From NCBI GenBank assembly GCA_030374805.1, contig JARGSG010000108.1, positions 62,001 through 126,000 of the forward strand: a stretch of 64,000 nt of DNA. The letters are read 5' to 3'. The notes under the pieces were generated by a model, which saw only the letters and a program-made list of their open reading frames with translations, was not told where the DNA came from and did no database searches. The translations under genes and the position numbers were made by a program. Positions 12,667 through 26,163 of this stretch are shown one piece after another (the stretch's first letter is position 1; each line of letters opens with the position of its first letter). The DNA is from Gracilaria gracilis (taxonomy: Eukaryota; Rhodophyta; Florideophyceae; Gracilariales; Gracilariaceae).

Positions 12667-14970
12667 TTAAATGTTTGAAATTCGCACAAGATTCCATACA
12701 CGTGCGCACGTTCTCGCCCATGACAGCCACGTGCAACCAAGGTGCTCGTTGACTTGCTCGCCAAACTCCAAGCACCGTCCATCGCAAGAGCAGCACTGTC
12801 GTCGCCCTTGTAACACACGAGTCACACCGCGGCTCGCATGTTGTCGCCAAAGAACGCGGTCACGGCCGTGGCCCACCCGCTGTGCGTGGAGCCATCTGGT
12901 GGTACCTATGAATTTTGGAAAAGCCGTTCGCCACGAAGTACTGCACACGGCACGATGAAGGGCCTCAGTGGAGCCCCCAAAAGTGTTTTGGCGTTTTGAA
13001 ATGTTTGAAATTCGCACAAGATTCCATACATGTGCGCACATTCTCGCCCATGACAGCCACGTGCAACCAAGATGCTCGTTGACTTGCTCCCCAAACTCCA
13101 AGCACTGTCCATCGCAAGAGCAGCACTGTCGTCGTGCTTGTAACTCACGAGCCACACCGCGGCTCCCGTGTTGTCGCCAAAGAACGCGGTCACAGTCGTG
13201 GCCCAACCGCTTTGCGTGGAGCCATCTGGTGGTACCTATGAATTTTGGAAATGCGGTTCGCCACAAAGTACTGCACATGGCATGATGAAGGGCCTCAGTG
13301 GAGCCCCCACAAAGTGTTTTGGCGTTTTGAAATGTTTCAAATTCGCACAAGATTCCATACATGTGCGCACGTTCTCGGCCATGACAGCCACGTGCAACCA
13401 AGGTGCTCTTTGACTTGCTCGCCAAACTCCAAGCACCGTCCATCGCAAGAGCAGCACTGTCGTCGCCCTTGTAACTCACGAGCCACATCGAGGCTCGCAT
13501 GTTGTCGCCAAAGAACGCGGTCACAGTCGTGGCTCGTCCGCTGTGCGTAGAGCCATCTGGTGGTACTTAATAATTTTGGAAATGCGGTTCGCCACAAATT
13601 ACTGCACTGAGCAGCACTGTCATCGCCCTTGTAACTCACGAGTCACACCGCGGCTCCCATGTTGTCGCCAAAGAACGCGGTCACAGCCGTGGCCCACCCG
13701 CTGTGCGTGGAGCCATCTGGTGGTACCTATGAATTTTGGAAATGCCGTTCGCCACAAAGTACTGCACACGGCATGTTGAAGGGCCTCAGTGGAGCCCACA
13801 ACAAGTGTTTTGGGGTTTTTAAATGTTTGAAATTCGCACAAGATTCCATACACGTGCGCACGTTCTCGCCCATGACAGCCACGTGCAACCAAGGTGCTCG
13901 TTGACTTGCTCGCCAAACTCCAAGCACCGTCCATCGCAAGAGCAGCACTGTCGTCGCCCTTGTAACACACGAGTCACACCGCGGCTCGCATGTTGTCGCC
14001 AAAGAACGCGGTCACAGCCGTGGCCCACCCGCTGTGCGTGGAGCCATCTGGTGGTACCTATGAATTTTGGAAAAGCCGTTCGCCACGAAGTACTGCACAC
14101 GGCACGATGAAGGGCCTCAGTGGAGCCCCCAAAAGTGTTTTGGCGTTTTGAAATGTTTGAAATTCGCACAAGATTCCATACATGTGCGCACATTCTCGCC
14201 CATGACAGCCACGTGCAACCAAGATGCTCGTTGACTTGCTCGCCAAACTCCAAGCACTGTCCATCGCAAGAGCAGCACTGTCGTCGTGCTTGTAACTCAC
14301 GAGCCACACCGCGGCTCCCGTGTTGTCGCCAAAGAACGCGGTCACAGTCGTGGCCCAACCGCTTTGCGTGGAGCCATCTGGTGGTACCTATGAATTTTGG
14401 AAATGCGGTTCGCCACAAAGTACTGCACATGGCATGATGAAGGGCCTCAGTGGAGCCCCCACAAAGTGTTTTGGCGTTTTGAAATGTTTCAAATTCGCAC
14501 AAGATTCCATACATGTGCGCACGTTCTCGGCCATGACAGCCACGTGCAACCAAGGTGCTCTTTGACTTGCTCGCCAAACTCCAAGCACCGTCCATCGCAA
14601 GAGCAGCACTGTCGTCGCGCTTGTAACTCACGAGCCACACCGAGGCTCCCGTGTTGTCGCCAGAGAACGCGGTCACAGCCGTGGCCCACCCGCTGTGCGT
14701 GGAGCCATCTGGTTGTACCTATGAATTTCGGAAATGCGGTTTGCTACAAAGTACTGCACACGGCATGATGGACGGCCTCAGTGGAGCCCCCACAAAGTGT
14801 TTTGGCGTTTTTAAATGTTTGAAATTCGCACAAGATTCCATACACGTGCGCACGTTCTCGCCCATGACAGCCACGTGCAACCAAGGTGCTCGTTGACTTG
14901 CTCGCCAAACTCCAAGCACCGTCCATCGCAAGAGCAGCACTGTCGTCGCCCTTGTAACTCACGAGCCACA
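12667..14970. repeat. 1,152-bp higher-order duplication within the satellite
   Basis: Blocks starting near 12671 and 13823 repeat the same series of unit variants with an offset of 1,152 bp. The series includes CACGAAGTACTGCACACGGCACGATG and a TTTCAAATTC variant. They differ at only a few bases by eye. This indicates recent unequal exchange or local amplification inside the array. Confidence 0.7.
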
Positions 14971-14996
14971 CCGAGGCTTCAATGTTGTCGCCAAGA

Positions 14997-17900
14997 ACGC
15001 GGTCACAGCCGTGGCTCGTCCGCTGTGCGTGGAGCCATCTGGTGGTACTTAATAATTTTGGAAATGCGGTTCGCCACAAATTACTGCACTGAGCAGCACT
15101 GTCATCGCCCTTGTAACTCACGAGTCACACCGCAGCTCCCATGTTGTCGCCAAAGAACGCGGTCACAGCCGTGGCCCACCCGCTGTGCGTGGAGCCATCT
15201 GGTGGTATCTATGAATTTTGGAAATGCCGTTCGCCACAAAGTACTGCACACGGAATGATGAACGGCCTCAGTGGAGCCCCCACAAAGTGTTTTGGGGTTT
15301 TTAAATCTTTGAAATTCGCACAAAATTCGATACATATGCGCACATTCTCGCCCATGACAGCCACGTGCAACCAAGGTGCTCGTTGACTTGCTCGCCAAAA
15401 TCCGAGCACTGTCCATCGCAAAAGCAGCACTGTCTTCGCCCTTGTAACTCACGAGCCACACCGAGGCTCCCAGGTTGTCGCCAAAGAACGCGGTCACAGC
15501 CGTGGCTCGTCCGCTGTGCGTGGAGCCATCTGGTGGTACTTAATAATTTTGGAAATGCGGTTCGCCACAAATTACTGCACTGAGCAGCACTGTCATCGCC
15601 CTTGTAACTCACGAGTCACACCGCGGCTCCCATGTTGTCGCCAAAGAACGCGGTCACAGCCGTGGCCCACCCGCTGTGCGTGGAGCCATCTGGTGGTACC
15701 TATGAATTTTGGAAATGCCGTTCGCCACAAAGTACTGCACACGGCATGTTGAAGGGCCTCAGTGGAGCCCACAACAAGTGTTTTGGGGTTTTTAAATGTA
15801 TGAAATTCCCACAAAATTCCATACATGTGCGCACATTCTCGCCCATGACAGCCACGTGCAACCAAGGTGCTCGTTGACTTGCTCGCCAAACTCCAAGCAC
15901 CGTCCATCGCAAGAGCAGCACTGTCATCGCCCTTGTAACTCACGAGTCACACCGCGGCTCGCATGTTGTCGCCAAAGAACGCGGTCACAGCCGTGGCCCA
16001 CCCGCTGTGCGTGGAGCCATATGGTGGTACCTATGAATCTTGGAAAAGCCGTTCGCCACAAAGTACTGCACACGGCATGATGAACGGCCTCAGTGGAGCC
16101 CCCACAAAGTGTTTTGGCGTTTTTAAATGTATGAAATTCCCACAAAATTCCATACATGTGCGCACATTCTCACCCATGACAGCCACGTGCAACCAAGGTG
16201 CTCGTTGACTTGCTCGCCAAAATCCGAGCACTGTCCATCGAAAAAGCAGCACTGTCTTCGCCCTTGTAACTCACGAGCCACACCGAGGCTCCCAGGTTGT
16301 CGCCAAAGAACGCGGTCACAGCCGTGGCTCGTCCGCTGTGCGTGAAGCCATCTCGTGGTACCTGTGAATTTTAGTAATGCCGTTCGCCCCAAAATACTGC
16401 ACATGGCATGATGAACGGCCTCAATGGAGCCCCCACAAAGTGTTTTGGCATTTTTAAATGTATAAAATTTGCACAAAATTCCATACATGTGCGCACATTC
16501 TCGCCCATGACAGCCACGTGCAACCAAGATGCTCTTTGACTTGCTCGCCAAACTCCAAGCACTGTCCATCGCAAGAGCAGCACTGTCGTCGTGCTTGTAA
16601 CTCACGAGCCACACCGCGGCTCCCATGTTGTCGCCAAAGAACGCGGTCACAGCCGTGGCCCACCCGCTGTGCGTGGAGCCATCTGGTGGTACCTATGAAT
16701 TTTGGAAATGCCGTTCGCCACAAAGTACTGCACACGGCTTGATGAACGGCCTCAGTGGAGCCCCCACAAAGTGTTTTGGGGTTTTTAAATGTATGAAATT
16801 CCCACAAAATTCCATACATGTGCGCACATTCTCGCCCATGACAGCCAGGTGCAACCAAGGTGCTCGTTGACTTGCTCCCCAAACTCCAAGCACTGTCCAT
16901 CGCAAAAGCAGCACTGTCTTCGCCCTTGTAACTCACGAGCCACACCGAGGCTCCCGTGTTGTCGCCAAAGAACGCGGTCACAGCCGTGGCTCGTCCGCTG
17001 TGCGTGAAGCCATCTGGTGGTACCTGTGAATTTTGGTAATGCCGTTCGCCCCAAAATACTGCACATGGCATGATGAACGGCCTCAATGGAGCCCCCACAA
17101 AGTGTTTTGGCATTTTTAAATGTATAAAATTTGCACAAAATTCCATACATGTGCGCACATTCTCGCCCATGACAGCCACGTGCAACCAAGGTGCTCATTG
17201 ACTTGCTCCCCAAACTCCAAGCACTGTCCATCGCAAAAGCAGCACTGTCTTCGCCCTTGTAACTCACGAGCCACACCGAGGCTCGCATGTTGTCGCCAAA
17301 GAACGCGGTCACAGCCGTGGCCCACCCGCTTTTCGTGCAGCCATCTGGTGGTACCTATGAATTTTGGAAATGCGGTTCGCCACAAAGTACTGCACATGGC
17401 ATGATGAAGGGCCTCAGTGGAGCCCCCACAAAGTGTTTTGGGGTTTTTATATGTTTGAAATTCGCACAAGATTCCATACATGTGCGCACATTCTCGCCCA
17501 TGACAGCCACGTGCAACCAAGGTGCTCGTTGACTTGCTCCCCAAACTCAGAGCACTGTCCATCGCAAAAGCAGCACCGTCTTCGCCCTTGTAACTCACGG
17601 GCCACACCGAGGCTCCCATGTTGTCGCCAAAGAACGCGGTCACAGCCGTGGCTCGTCCGCTGTGCGTGGAGCCATCTGGTGGTACTTAATAATTTTGGAA
17701 ATGCGGTTCGCCACAAATTACTGCACTGAGCAGCACTGTCATCGCCCTTGTAACTCACGAGTCACACCGCGGCTCCCATGTTGTCGCCAAAGAACGCGGT
17801 CACAGCCGTGGCCCACCCGCTGTGCGTGGAGCCATCTGGTGGTACTTAATAATTTTGGAAAAGCCGTTCGCCACAAATTACTGCACTGAGCAGCACTGTC

Positions 17901-20900
17901 ATCGCCCTTGTAACTCACGAGTCACACCGCGGCTCCCATGTTGTCGCCAAAGAACGCGGTCACAGCCGTGGCCCACCCGCTTTGCGTGGAGCCATCTGGT
18001 GGTACCTATGAATTTTGGAAATGCGGTTCGCCACAAAGTACTGCACATGGCATGATGAAGGGCCTCAGTGGAGCCCCCACAAAGTGTTTTGGCGTTTTGA
18101 AATGTTTCAAATTCGCACAAGATTCCATACATGTGCGCACATTCTCACCCATGACAGCCACGTGCAACCAAGGTGCTCGTTGACTTGCTCGCCAAACGCC
18201 AAGCACCGTCCATCGCAAGAGCAGCACTGTCGTCGCCCTTGTAACTCACGAGCCACATCGAGGCTCGCATGTTGTCGCCAAAGAACGCGGTCACAGTCGT
18301 GGCTCGTCCGCTGTGCGTGGAGCCATCTGGTGGTACTTAATAATTTTGGAAATGCGGTTCGCCACAAATTACTGCACTGAGCAGCACTGTCATCGCCCTT
18401 GTAACTCACGAGTCACACCGCGGCTCCCATGTTGTCGCCAAAGAACGCGGTCACAGCCGTGGCCCACCCGCTGTGCGTGGAGCCATATGGTGGTACCTAT
18501 GAATTTTGGAAAAGCCGTTCGCCACAAATTACTGCACACGGCATGATGAAGGGCCTCAGTGGAGCCCCCACAAAGTGTTTTGGGATTTTTAAATGTATGA
18601 AATTCGCACAAAATTCCATACATGTGCGCACATTCTCACCCATGACAGCCACGTGCAACCAAGGTGCTCGTTGACTTGCTCGCCAAAATCCGAGCACTGT
18701 CCATCGCAAAAAGCAGCACTGTCTTCGCCCTTGTAACTCACGAGCCACACCGAGGCTCCCAGGTTGTCGCCAAAGAACGCGGTCACAGCCGTGGCTCGTC
18801 CGCTGTGCGTGGAGCCATCTGGTGGTACTTAATAATTTTGGAAATGCGGTTCGCCACAAATTACTGCACTGAGCAGCACTGTCATCGCCCTTGTAACTCA
18901 CGAGTCACCCGGTGGCTCCCATGTTGTCGCCAACGAATGCGGTCAAAGCCGTGGCCCACCCGCTGTGCGTGGAGCCATATGGTGGTACCTATGAATTTTG
19001 GAAATGCCGTTCGCCACAAAGTACTGCACACGGCTTGATGAACGGCCTCAGTGGAGCCCCCACAAAGTGTTTTGGGGTTTTTAAATGTATGAAATTCCCA
19101 CAAAATTCCATACATGTGCGCACATTCTCGCCCATGACAGCCAGGTGCAACCAAGGTGCTCGTTGACTTGCTCCCCAAACTCCAAGCACCGTCCATCGCA
19201 AGAGCAGCACTGTCGTCGCCCTTGTAACTCACGAGCCACACCGCGGCTCCCATGTTGTCGCCAAAGAACGCGGTCACAGCCGTGGCCCACCCGCTGTGCG
19301 TGGAGCCATCTGGTTGTACCTATGAATTTCGGAAATGCGGTTCGCCACAAAGTACTGCACATGGCATGATGAAGGGCCTCAGTGGAGCCCCCACAAAGTG
19401 TTTTGGGGTTTTTATATGTTTGAAATTCGCACAAGATTCCATACATGTGCGCACATTCTCGCCCATGACAGCCAGGTGCAACCAAGGTGCTCGTTGACTT
19501 GCTCCCCAAACTCCAAGCACTGTCCATCGCAAAAGCAGCACTGTCTTCGCCCTTGTAATTCACGAGCCACACCGAGGCTCCCGTGTTGTCGCCAAAGAAC
19601 GCGGTCACAGCCGTGGCTCGTCCGCTGTGCGTGAAGCCATCTGGTGGTACCTGTGAATTTTGGTAATGCCGTTCGCCCCAAAATACTGCACATGGCATGA
19701 TGAACGGCCTCAATGGAGCCCCCACAAAGTGTTTTGGCATTTTTAAATGTATAAAATTTGCACAAAATTCCATACATGTGCGCACATTCTCGCCCATGAC
19801 AGCCACGTGCAACCAAGGTGCTCATTGACTTGCTCCCCAAACTCCAAGCACTGTCCATCGCAAAAGCAGCACTGTCTTCGCCCTTGTAACTCACGAGCCA
19901 CACCGAGGCTCGCATGTTGTCGCCAAAGAACGCGGTCACAGCCGTGGCCCACCCGCTTTTCGTGCAGCCATCTGGTGGTACCTATGAATTTTGGAAATGC
20001 GGTTCGCCACAAAGTACTGCACATGGCATGATGAAGGGCCTCAGTGGAGCCCCCACAAAGTGTTTTGGGGTTTTTATATGTTTGAAATTCGCACAAGATT
20101 CCATACATGTGCGCACATTCTCGCCCATGACAGCCACGTGCAACCAAGGTGCTCGTTGACTTGCTCCCCAAACTCAGAGCACTGTCCATCGCAAAAGCAG
20201 CACCGTCTTCGCCCTTGTAACTCACGGGCCACACCGAGGCTCTTATGTTGTCGCCAAAGAACGCGGTCACAGCCGTGGCCCACCCGCTTTGCGTGGAGCC
20301 ATCTGGTGGTACCTATGAATTTTGGAAATGCGGTTCGCCACAAAGTACTGCACATGGCATGATGAAGGGCCTCAGTGGAGCCCCCACAAAGTGTTTTGGG
20401 GTTTTTATATGTTTGAAATTCGCACAAGATTCCATACATGTGCGCACATTCTCGCCCATGACAGCCACGTGCAACCAAGGTGCTCGTTGACTTGCTCCCC
20501 AAACTCAGAGCACTGTCCATCGCAAAAGCAGCACCGTCTTCGCCCTTGTAACTCACGGGCCACACCGAGGCTCTTATGTTGTCGCCAAAGAACGCGGTCA
20601 CAGCCGTGGCTCGTCCGCTGTGCGTGGAGCCATCTGGTGGTACTTAATAATTTTGGAAATGCGGTTCGCCACAAATTACTGCACTGAGCAGCACTGTCAT
20701 CGCCCTTGTAACTCACGAGTCACACCGCAGCTCCCATGTTGTCGCCAAAGAACGCGGTCACAGCCGTGGCCCACCCGCTGTGCGTGGAGCCATCTGGTGG
20801 TATCTATGAATTTTGGAAATGCCGTTCGCCACAAAGTACTGCACACGGAATGATGAACGGCCTCAGTGGAGCCCCCACAAAGTGTTTTGGGGTTTTTAAA

Positions 20901-23900
20901 TCTTTGAAATTCGCACAAAATTCGATACATATGCGCACATTCTCGCCCATGACAGCCACGTGCAACCAAGGTGCTCGTTGACTTGCTCGCCAAAATCCGA
21001 GCACTGTCCATCGCAAAAGCAGCACTGTCTTCGCCCTTGTAACTCACGAGCCACACCGAGGCTCCCAGGTTGTCGCCAAAGAACGCGGTCACAGCCGTGG
21101 CTCGTCCGCTGTGCGTGGAGCCATCTGGTGGTACTTAATAATTTTGGAAATGCGGTTCGCCACAAATTACTGCACTGAGCAGCACTGTCATCGCCCTTGT
21201 AACTCACGAGTCACACCGCGGCTCCCATGTTGTCGCCAAAGAACGCGGTCACAGCCGTGGCCCACCCGCTGTGCGTGGAGCCATCTGGTGGTACCTATGA
21301 ATTTTGGAAATGCCGTTCGCCACAAAGTACTGCACACGGCATGTTGAAGGGCCTCAGTGGAGCCCACAACAAGTGTTTTGGGGTTTTTAAATGTATGAAA
21401 TTCCCACAAAATTCCATACATGTGCGCACATTCTCGCCCATGACAGCCACGTGCAACCAAGGTGCTCGTTGACTTGCTCGCCAAACTCCAAGCACCGTCC
21501 ATCGCAAGAGCAGCACTGTCATCGCCCTTGTAACTCACGAGTCACACCGCGGCTCGCATGTTGTCGCCAAAGAACGCGGTCACAGCCGTGGCCCACCCGC
21601 TGTGCGTGGAGCCATATGGTGGTACCTATGAATCTTGGAAAAGCCGTTCGCCACAAAGTACTGCACACGGCATGATGAACGGCCTCAGTGGAGCCCCCAC
21701 AAAGTGTTTTGGCGTTTTTAAATGTATGAAATTCCCACAAAATTCCATACATGTGCGCACATTCTCACCCATGACAGCCACGTGCAACCAAGGTGCTCGT
21801 TGACTTGCTCGCCAAAATCCGAGCACTGTCCATCGAAAAAGCAGCACTGTCTTCGCCCTTGTAACTCACGAGCCACACCGAGGCTCCCAGGTTGTCGCCA
21901 AAGAACGCGGTCACAGCCGTGGCTCGTCCGCTGTGCGTGAAGCCATCTCGTGGTACCTGTGAATTTTAGTAATGCCGTTCGCCCCAAAATACTGCACATG
22001 GCATGATGAACGGCCTCAATGGAGCCCCCACAAAGTGTTTTGGCATTTTTAAATGTATAAAATTTGCACAAAATTCCATACATGTGCGCACATTCTCGCC
22101 CATGACAGCCACGTGCAACCAAGATGCTCTTTGACTTGCTCGCCAAACTCCAAGCACTGTCCATCGCAAGAGCAGCACTGTCGTCGTGCTTGTAACTCAC
22201 GAGCCACACCGCGGCTCCCATGTTGTCGCCAAAGAACGCGGTCACAGCCGTGGCCCACCCGCTGTGCGTGGAGCCATCTGGTGGTACCTATGAATTTTGG
22301 AAATGCCGTTCGCCACAAAGTACTGCACACGGCTTGATGAACGGCCTCAGTGGAGCCCCCACAAAGTGTTTTGGGGTTTTTAAATGTATGAAATTCCCAC
22401 AAAATTCCATACATGTGCGCACATTCTCGCCCATGACAGCCAGGTGCAACCAAGGTGCTCGTTGACTTGCTCCCCAAACTCCAAGCACTGTCCATCGCAA
22501 AAGCAGCACTGTCTTCGCCCTTGTAACTCACGAGCCACACCGAGGCTCCCGTGTTGTCGCCAAAGAACGCGGTCACAGCCGTGGCTCGTCCGCTGTGCGT
22601 GAAGCCATCTGGTGGTACCTGTGAATTTTGGTAATGCCGTTCGCCCCAAAATACTGCACATGGCCCCCACAAAGTGTTTTGGCATTTTTAAATGTATAAA
22701 ATTTGCACAAAATTCCATACATGTGCGCACATTCTCGCCCATGACAGCCACGTGCAACCAAGGTGCTCATTGACTTGCTCCCCAAACTCCAAGCACTGTC
22801 CATCGCAAAAGCAGCACTGTCTTCGCCCTTGTAACTCACGAGCCACACCGAGGCTCGCATGTTGTCGCCAAAGAACGCGGTCACAGCCGTGGCCCACCCG
22901 CTTTTCGTGCAGCCATCTGGTGGTACCTATGAATTTTGGAAATGCGGTTCGCCACAAAGTACTGCACATGGCATGATGAAGGGCCTCAGTGGAGCCCCCA
23001 CAAAGTGTTTTGGGGTTTTTATATGTTTGAAATTCGCACAAGATTCCATACATGTGCGCACATTCTCGCCCATGACAGCCACGTGCAACCAAGGTGCTCG
23101 TTGACTTGCTCCCCAAACTCAGAGCACTGTCCATCGCAAAAGCAGCACCGTCTTCGCCCTTGTAACTCACGGGCCACACCGAGGCTCCCATGTTGTCGCC
23201 AAAGAACGCGGTCACAGCCGTGGCTCGTCCGCTGTGCGTGGAGCCATCTGGTGGTACTTAATAATTTTGGAAATGCGGTTCGCCACAAATTACTGCACTG
23301 AGCAGCACTGTCATCGCCCTTGTAACTCACGAGTCACACCGCGGCTCCCATGTTGTCGCCAAAGAACGCGGTCACAGCCGTGGCCCACCCGCTGTGCGTG
23401 GAGCCATCTGGTGGTACTTAATAATTTTGGAAAAGCCGTTCGCCACAAATTACTGCACTGAGCAGCACTGTCATCGCCCTTGTAACTCACGAGTCACACC
23501 GCGGCTCCCATGTTGTCGCCAAAGAACGCGGTCACAGCCGTGGCCCACCCGCTTTGCGTGGAGCCATCTGGTGGTACCTATGAATTTTGGAAATGCGGTT
23601 CGCCACAAAGTACTGCACATGGCATGATGAAGGGCCTCAGTGGAGCCCCCACAAAGTGTTTTGGCGTTTTGAAATGTTTCAAATTCGCACAAGATTCCAT
23701 ACATGTGCGCACATTCTCACCCATGACAGCCACGTGCAACCAAGGTGCTCGTTGACTTGCTCGCCAAACGCCAAGCACCGTCCATCGCAAGAGCAGCACT
23801 GTCGTCGCCCTTGTAACTCACGAGCCACATCGAGGCTCGCATGTTGTCGCCAAAGAACGCGGTCACAGTCGTGGCTCGTCCGCTGTGCGTGGAGCCATCT

Positions 23901-26163
23901 GGTGGTACTTAATAATTTTGGAAATGCGGTTCGCCACAAATTACTGCACTGAGCAGCACTGTCATCGCCCTTGTAACTCACGAGTCACACCGCGGCTCCC
24001 ATGTTGTCGCCAAAGAACGCGGTCACAGCCGTGGCCCACCCGCTGTGCGTGGAGCCATATGGTGGTACCTATGAATTTTGGAAAAGCCGTTCGCCACAAA
24101 TTACTGCACACGGCATGATGAAGGGCCTCAGTGGAGCCCCCACAAAGTGTTTTGGGATTTTTAAATGTATGAAATTCGCACAAAATTCCATACATGTGCG
24201 CACATTCTCACCCATGACAGCCACGTGCAACCAAGGTGCTCGTTGACTTGCTCGCCAAAATCCGAGCACTGTCCATCGCAAAAGCAGCACTGTCTTCGCC
24301 CTTGTAACTCACGAGCCACACCGAGGCTCCCAGGTTGTCGCCAAAGAACGCGGTCACAGCCGTGGCTCGTCCGCTGTGCGTGGAGCCATCTGGTGGTACT
24401 TAATAATTTTGGAAATGCGGTTCGCCACAAATTACTGCACTGAGCAGCACTGTCATCGCCCTTGTAACTCACGAGTCACCCGGTGGCTCCCATGTTGTCG
24501 CCAACGAATGCGGTCAAAGCCGTGGCCCACCCGCTGTGCGTGGAGCCATATGGTGGTACCTATGAATTTTGGAAATGCCGTTCGCCACAAAGTACTGCAC
24601 ACGGCTTGATGAACGGCCTCAGTGGAGCCCCCACAAAGTGTTTTGGGGTTTTTAAATGTATGAAATTCCCACAAAATTCCATACATGTGCGCACATTCTC
24701 GCCCATGACAGCCAGGTGCAACCAAGGTGCTCGTTGACTTGCTCCCCAAACTCCAAGCACCGTCCATCGCAAGAGCAGCACTGTCGTCGCCCTTGTAACT
24801 CACGAGCCACACCGCGGCTCCCATGTTGTCGCCAAAGAACGCGGTCACAGCCGTGGCCCACCCGCTGTGCGTGGAGCCATCTGGTTGTACCTATGAATTT
24901 CGGAAATGCGGTTCGCCACAAAGTACTGCACATGGCATGATGAAGGGCCTCAGTGGAGCCCCCACAAAGTGTTTTGGGGTTTTTATATGTTTGAAATTCG
25001 CACAAGATTCCATACATGTGCGCACATTCTCGCCCATGACAGCCAGGTGCAACCAAGGTGCTCGTTGACTTGCTCCCCAAACTCCAAGCACTGTCCATCG
25101 CAAAAGCAGCACTGTCTTCGCCCTTGTAATTCACGAGCCACACCGAGGCTCCCGTGTTGTCGCCAAAGAACGCGGTCACAGCCGTGGCTCGTCCGCTGTG
25201 CGTGAAGCCATCTGGTGGTACCTGTGAATTTTGGTAATGCCGTTCGCCCCAAAATACTGCACATGGCATGATGAACGGCCTCAATGGAGCCCCCACAAAG
25301 TGTTTTGGCATTTTTAAATGTATAAAATTTGCACAAAATTCCATACATGTGCGCACATTCTCGCCCATGACAGCCACGTGCAACCAAGGTGCTCATTGAC
25401 TTGCTCCCCAAACTCCAAGCACTGTCCATCGCAAAAGCAGCACTGTCTTCGCCCTTGTAACTCACGAGCCACACCGAGGCTCGCATGTTGTCGCCAAAGA
25501 ACGCGGTCACAGCCGTGGCCCACCCGCTTTTCGTGCAGCCATCTGGTGGTACCTATGAATTTTGGAAATGCGGTTCGCCACAAAGTACTGCACATGGCAT
25601 GATGAAGGGCCTCAGTGGAGCCCCCACAAAGTGTTTTGGGGTTTTTATATGTTTGAAATTCGCACAAGATTCCATACATGTGCGCACATTCTCGCCCATG
25701 ACAGCCACGTGCAACCAAGGTGCTCGTTGACTTGCTCCCCAAACTCAGAGCACTGTCCATCGCAAAAGCAGCACCGTCTTCGCCCTTGTAACTCACGGGC
25801 CACACCGAGGCTCCCATGTTGTCGCCAAAGAACGCGGTCACAGCCGTGGCTCGTCCGCTGTGCGTGGAGCCATCTGGTGGTACCTATGAATTTTGGAAAT
25901 GCGGTTCGCCACAAAGTACTGCACATGGCATGATGAAGGGCCTCAGTGGAGCCCCCACAAAGTGTTTTGGGGTTTTTATATGTTTGAAATTCGCACAAGA
26001 TTCCATACATGTGCGCACATTCTCGCCCATGACAGCCACGTGCAACCAAGGTGCTCGTTGACTTGCTCCCCAAACTCAGAGCACTGTCCATCGCAAAAGC
26101 AGCACCGTCTTCGCCCTTGTAACTCACGGGCCACACCGAGGCTCTTATGTTGTCGCCAAAGAA
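14997..26163. repeat. Two tandem copies of a 5.6-kb higher-order repeat
   Basis: Copy A (about 14997-20591) and copy B (about 20592-26163) match base for base over long runs at an offset of 5,595 bp. The offset falls to 5,572 after a 23-bp deletion in B near 22663, and to 5,571 after a 1-bp difference near 18711. Variant blocks recur in the same order in both copies. One block near 25800-25870 differs in type between A and B, as gene conversion would produce. The near identity points to very recent amplification, although a collapsed or duplicated assembly is possible. Confidence 0.85.
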
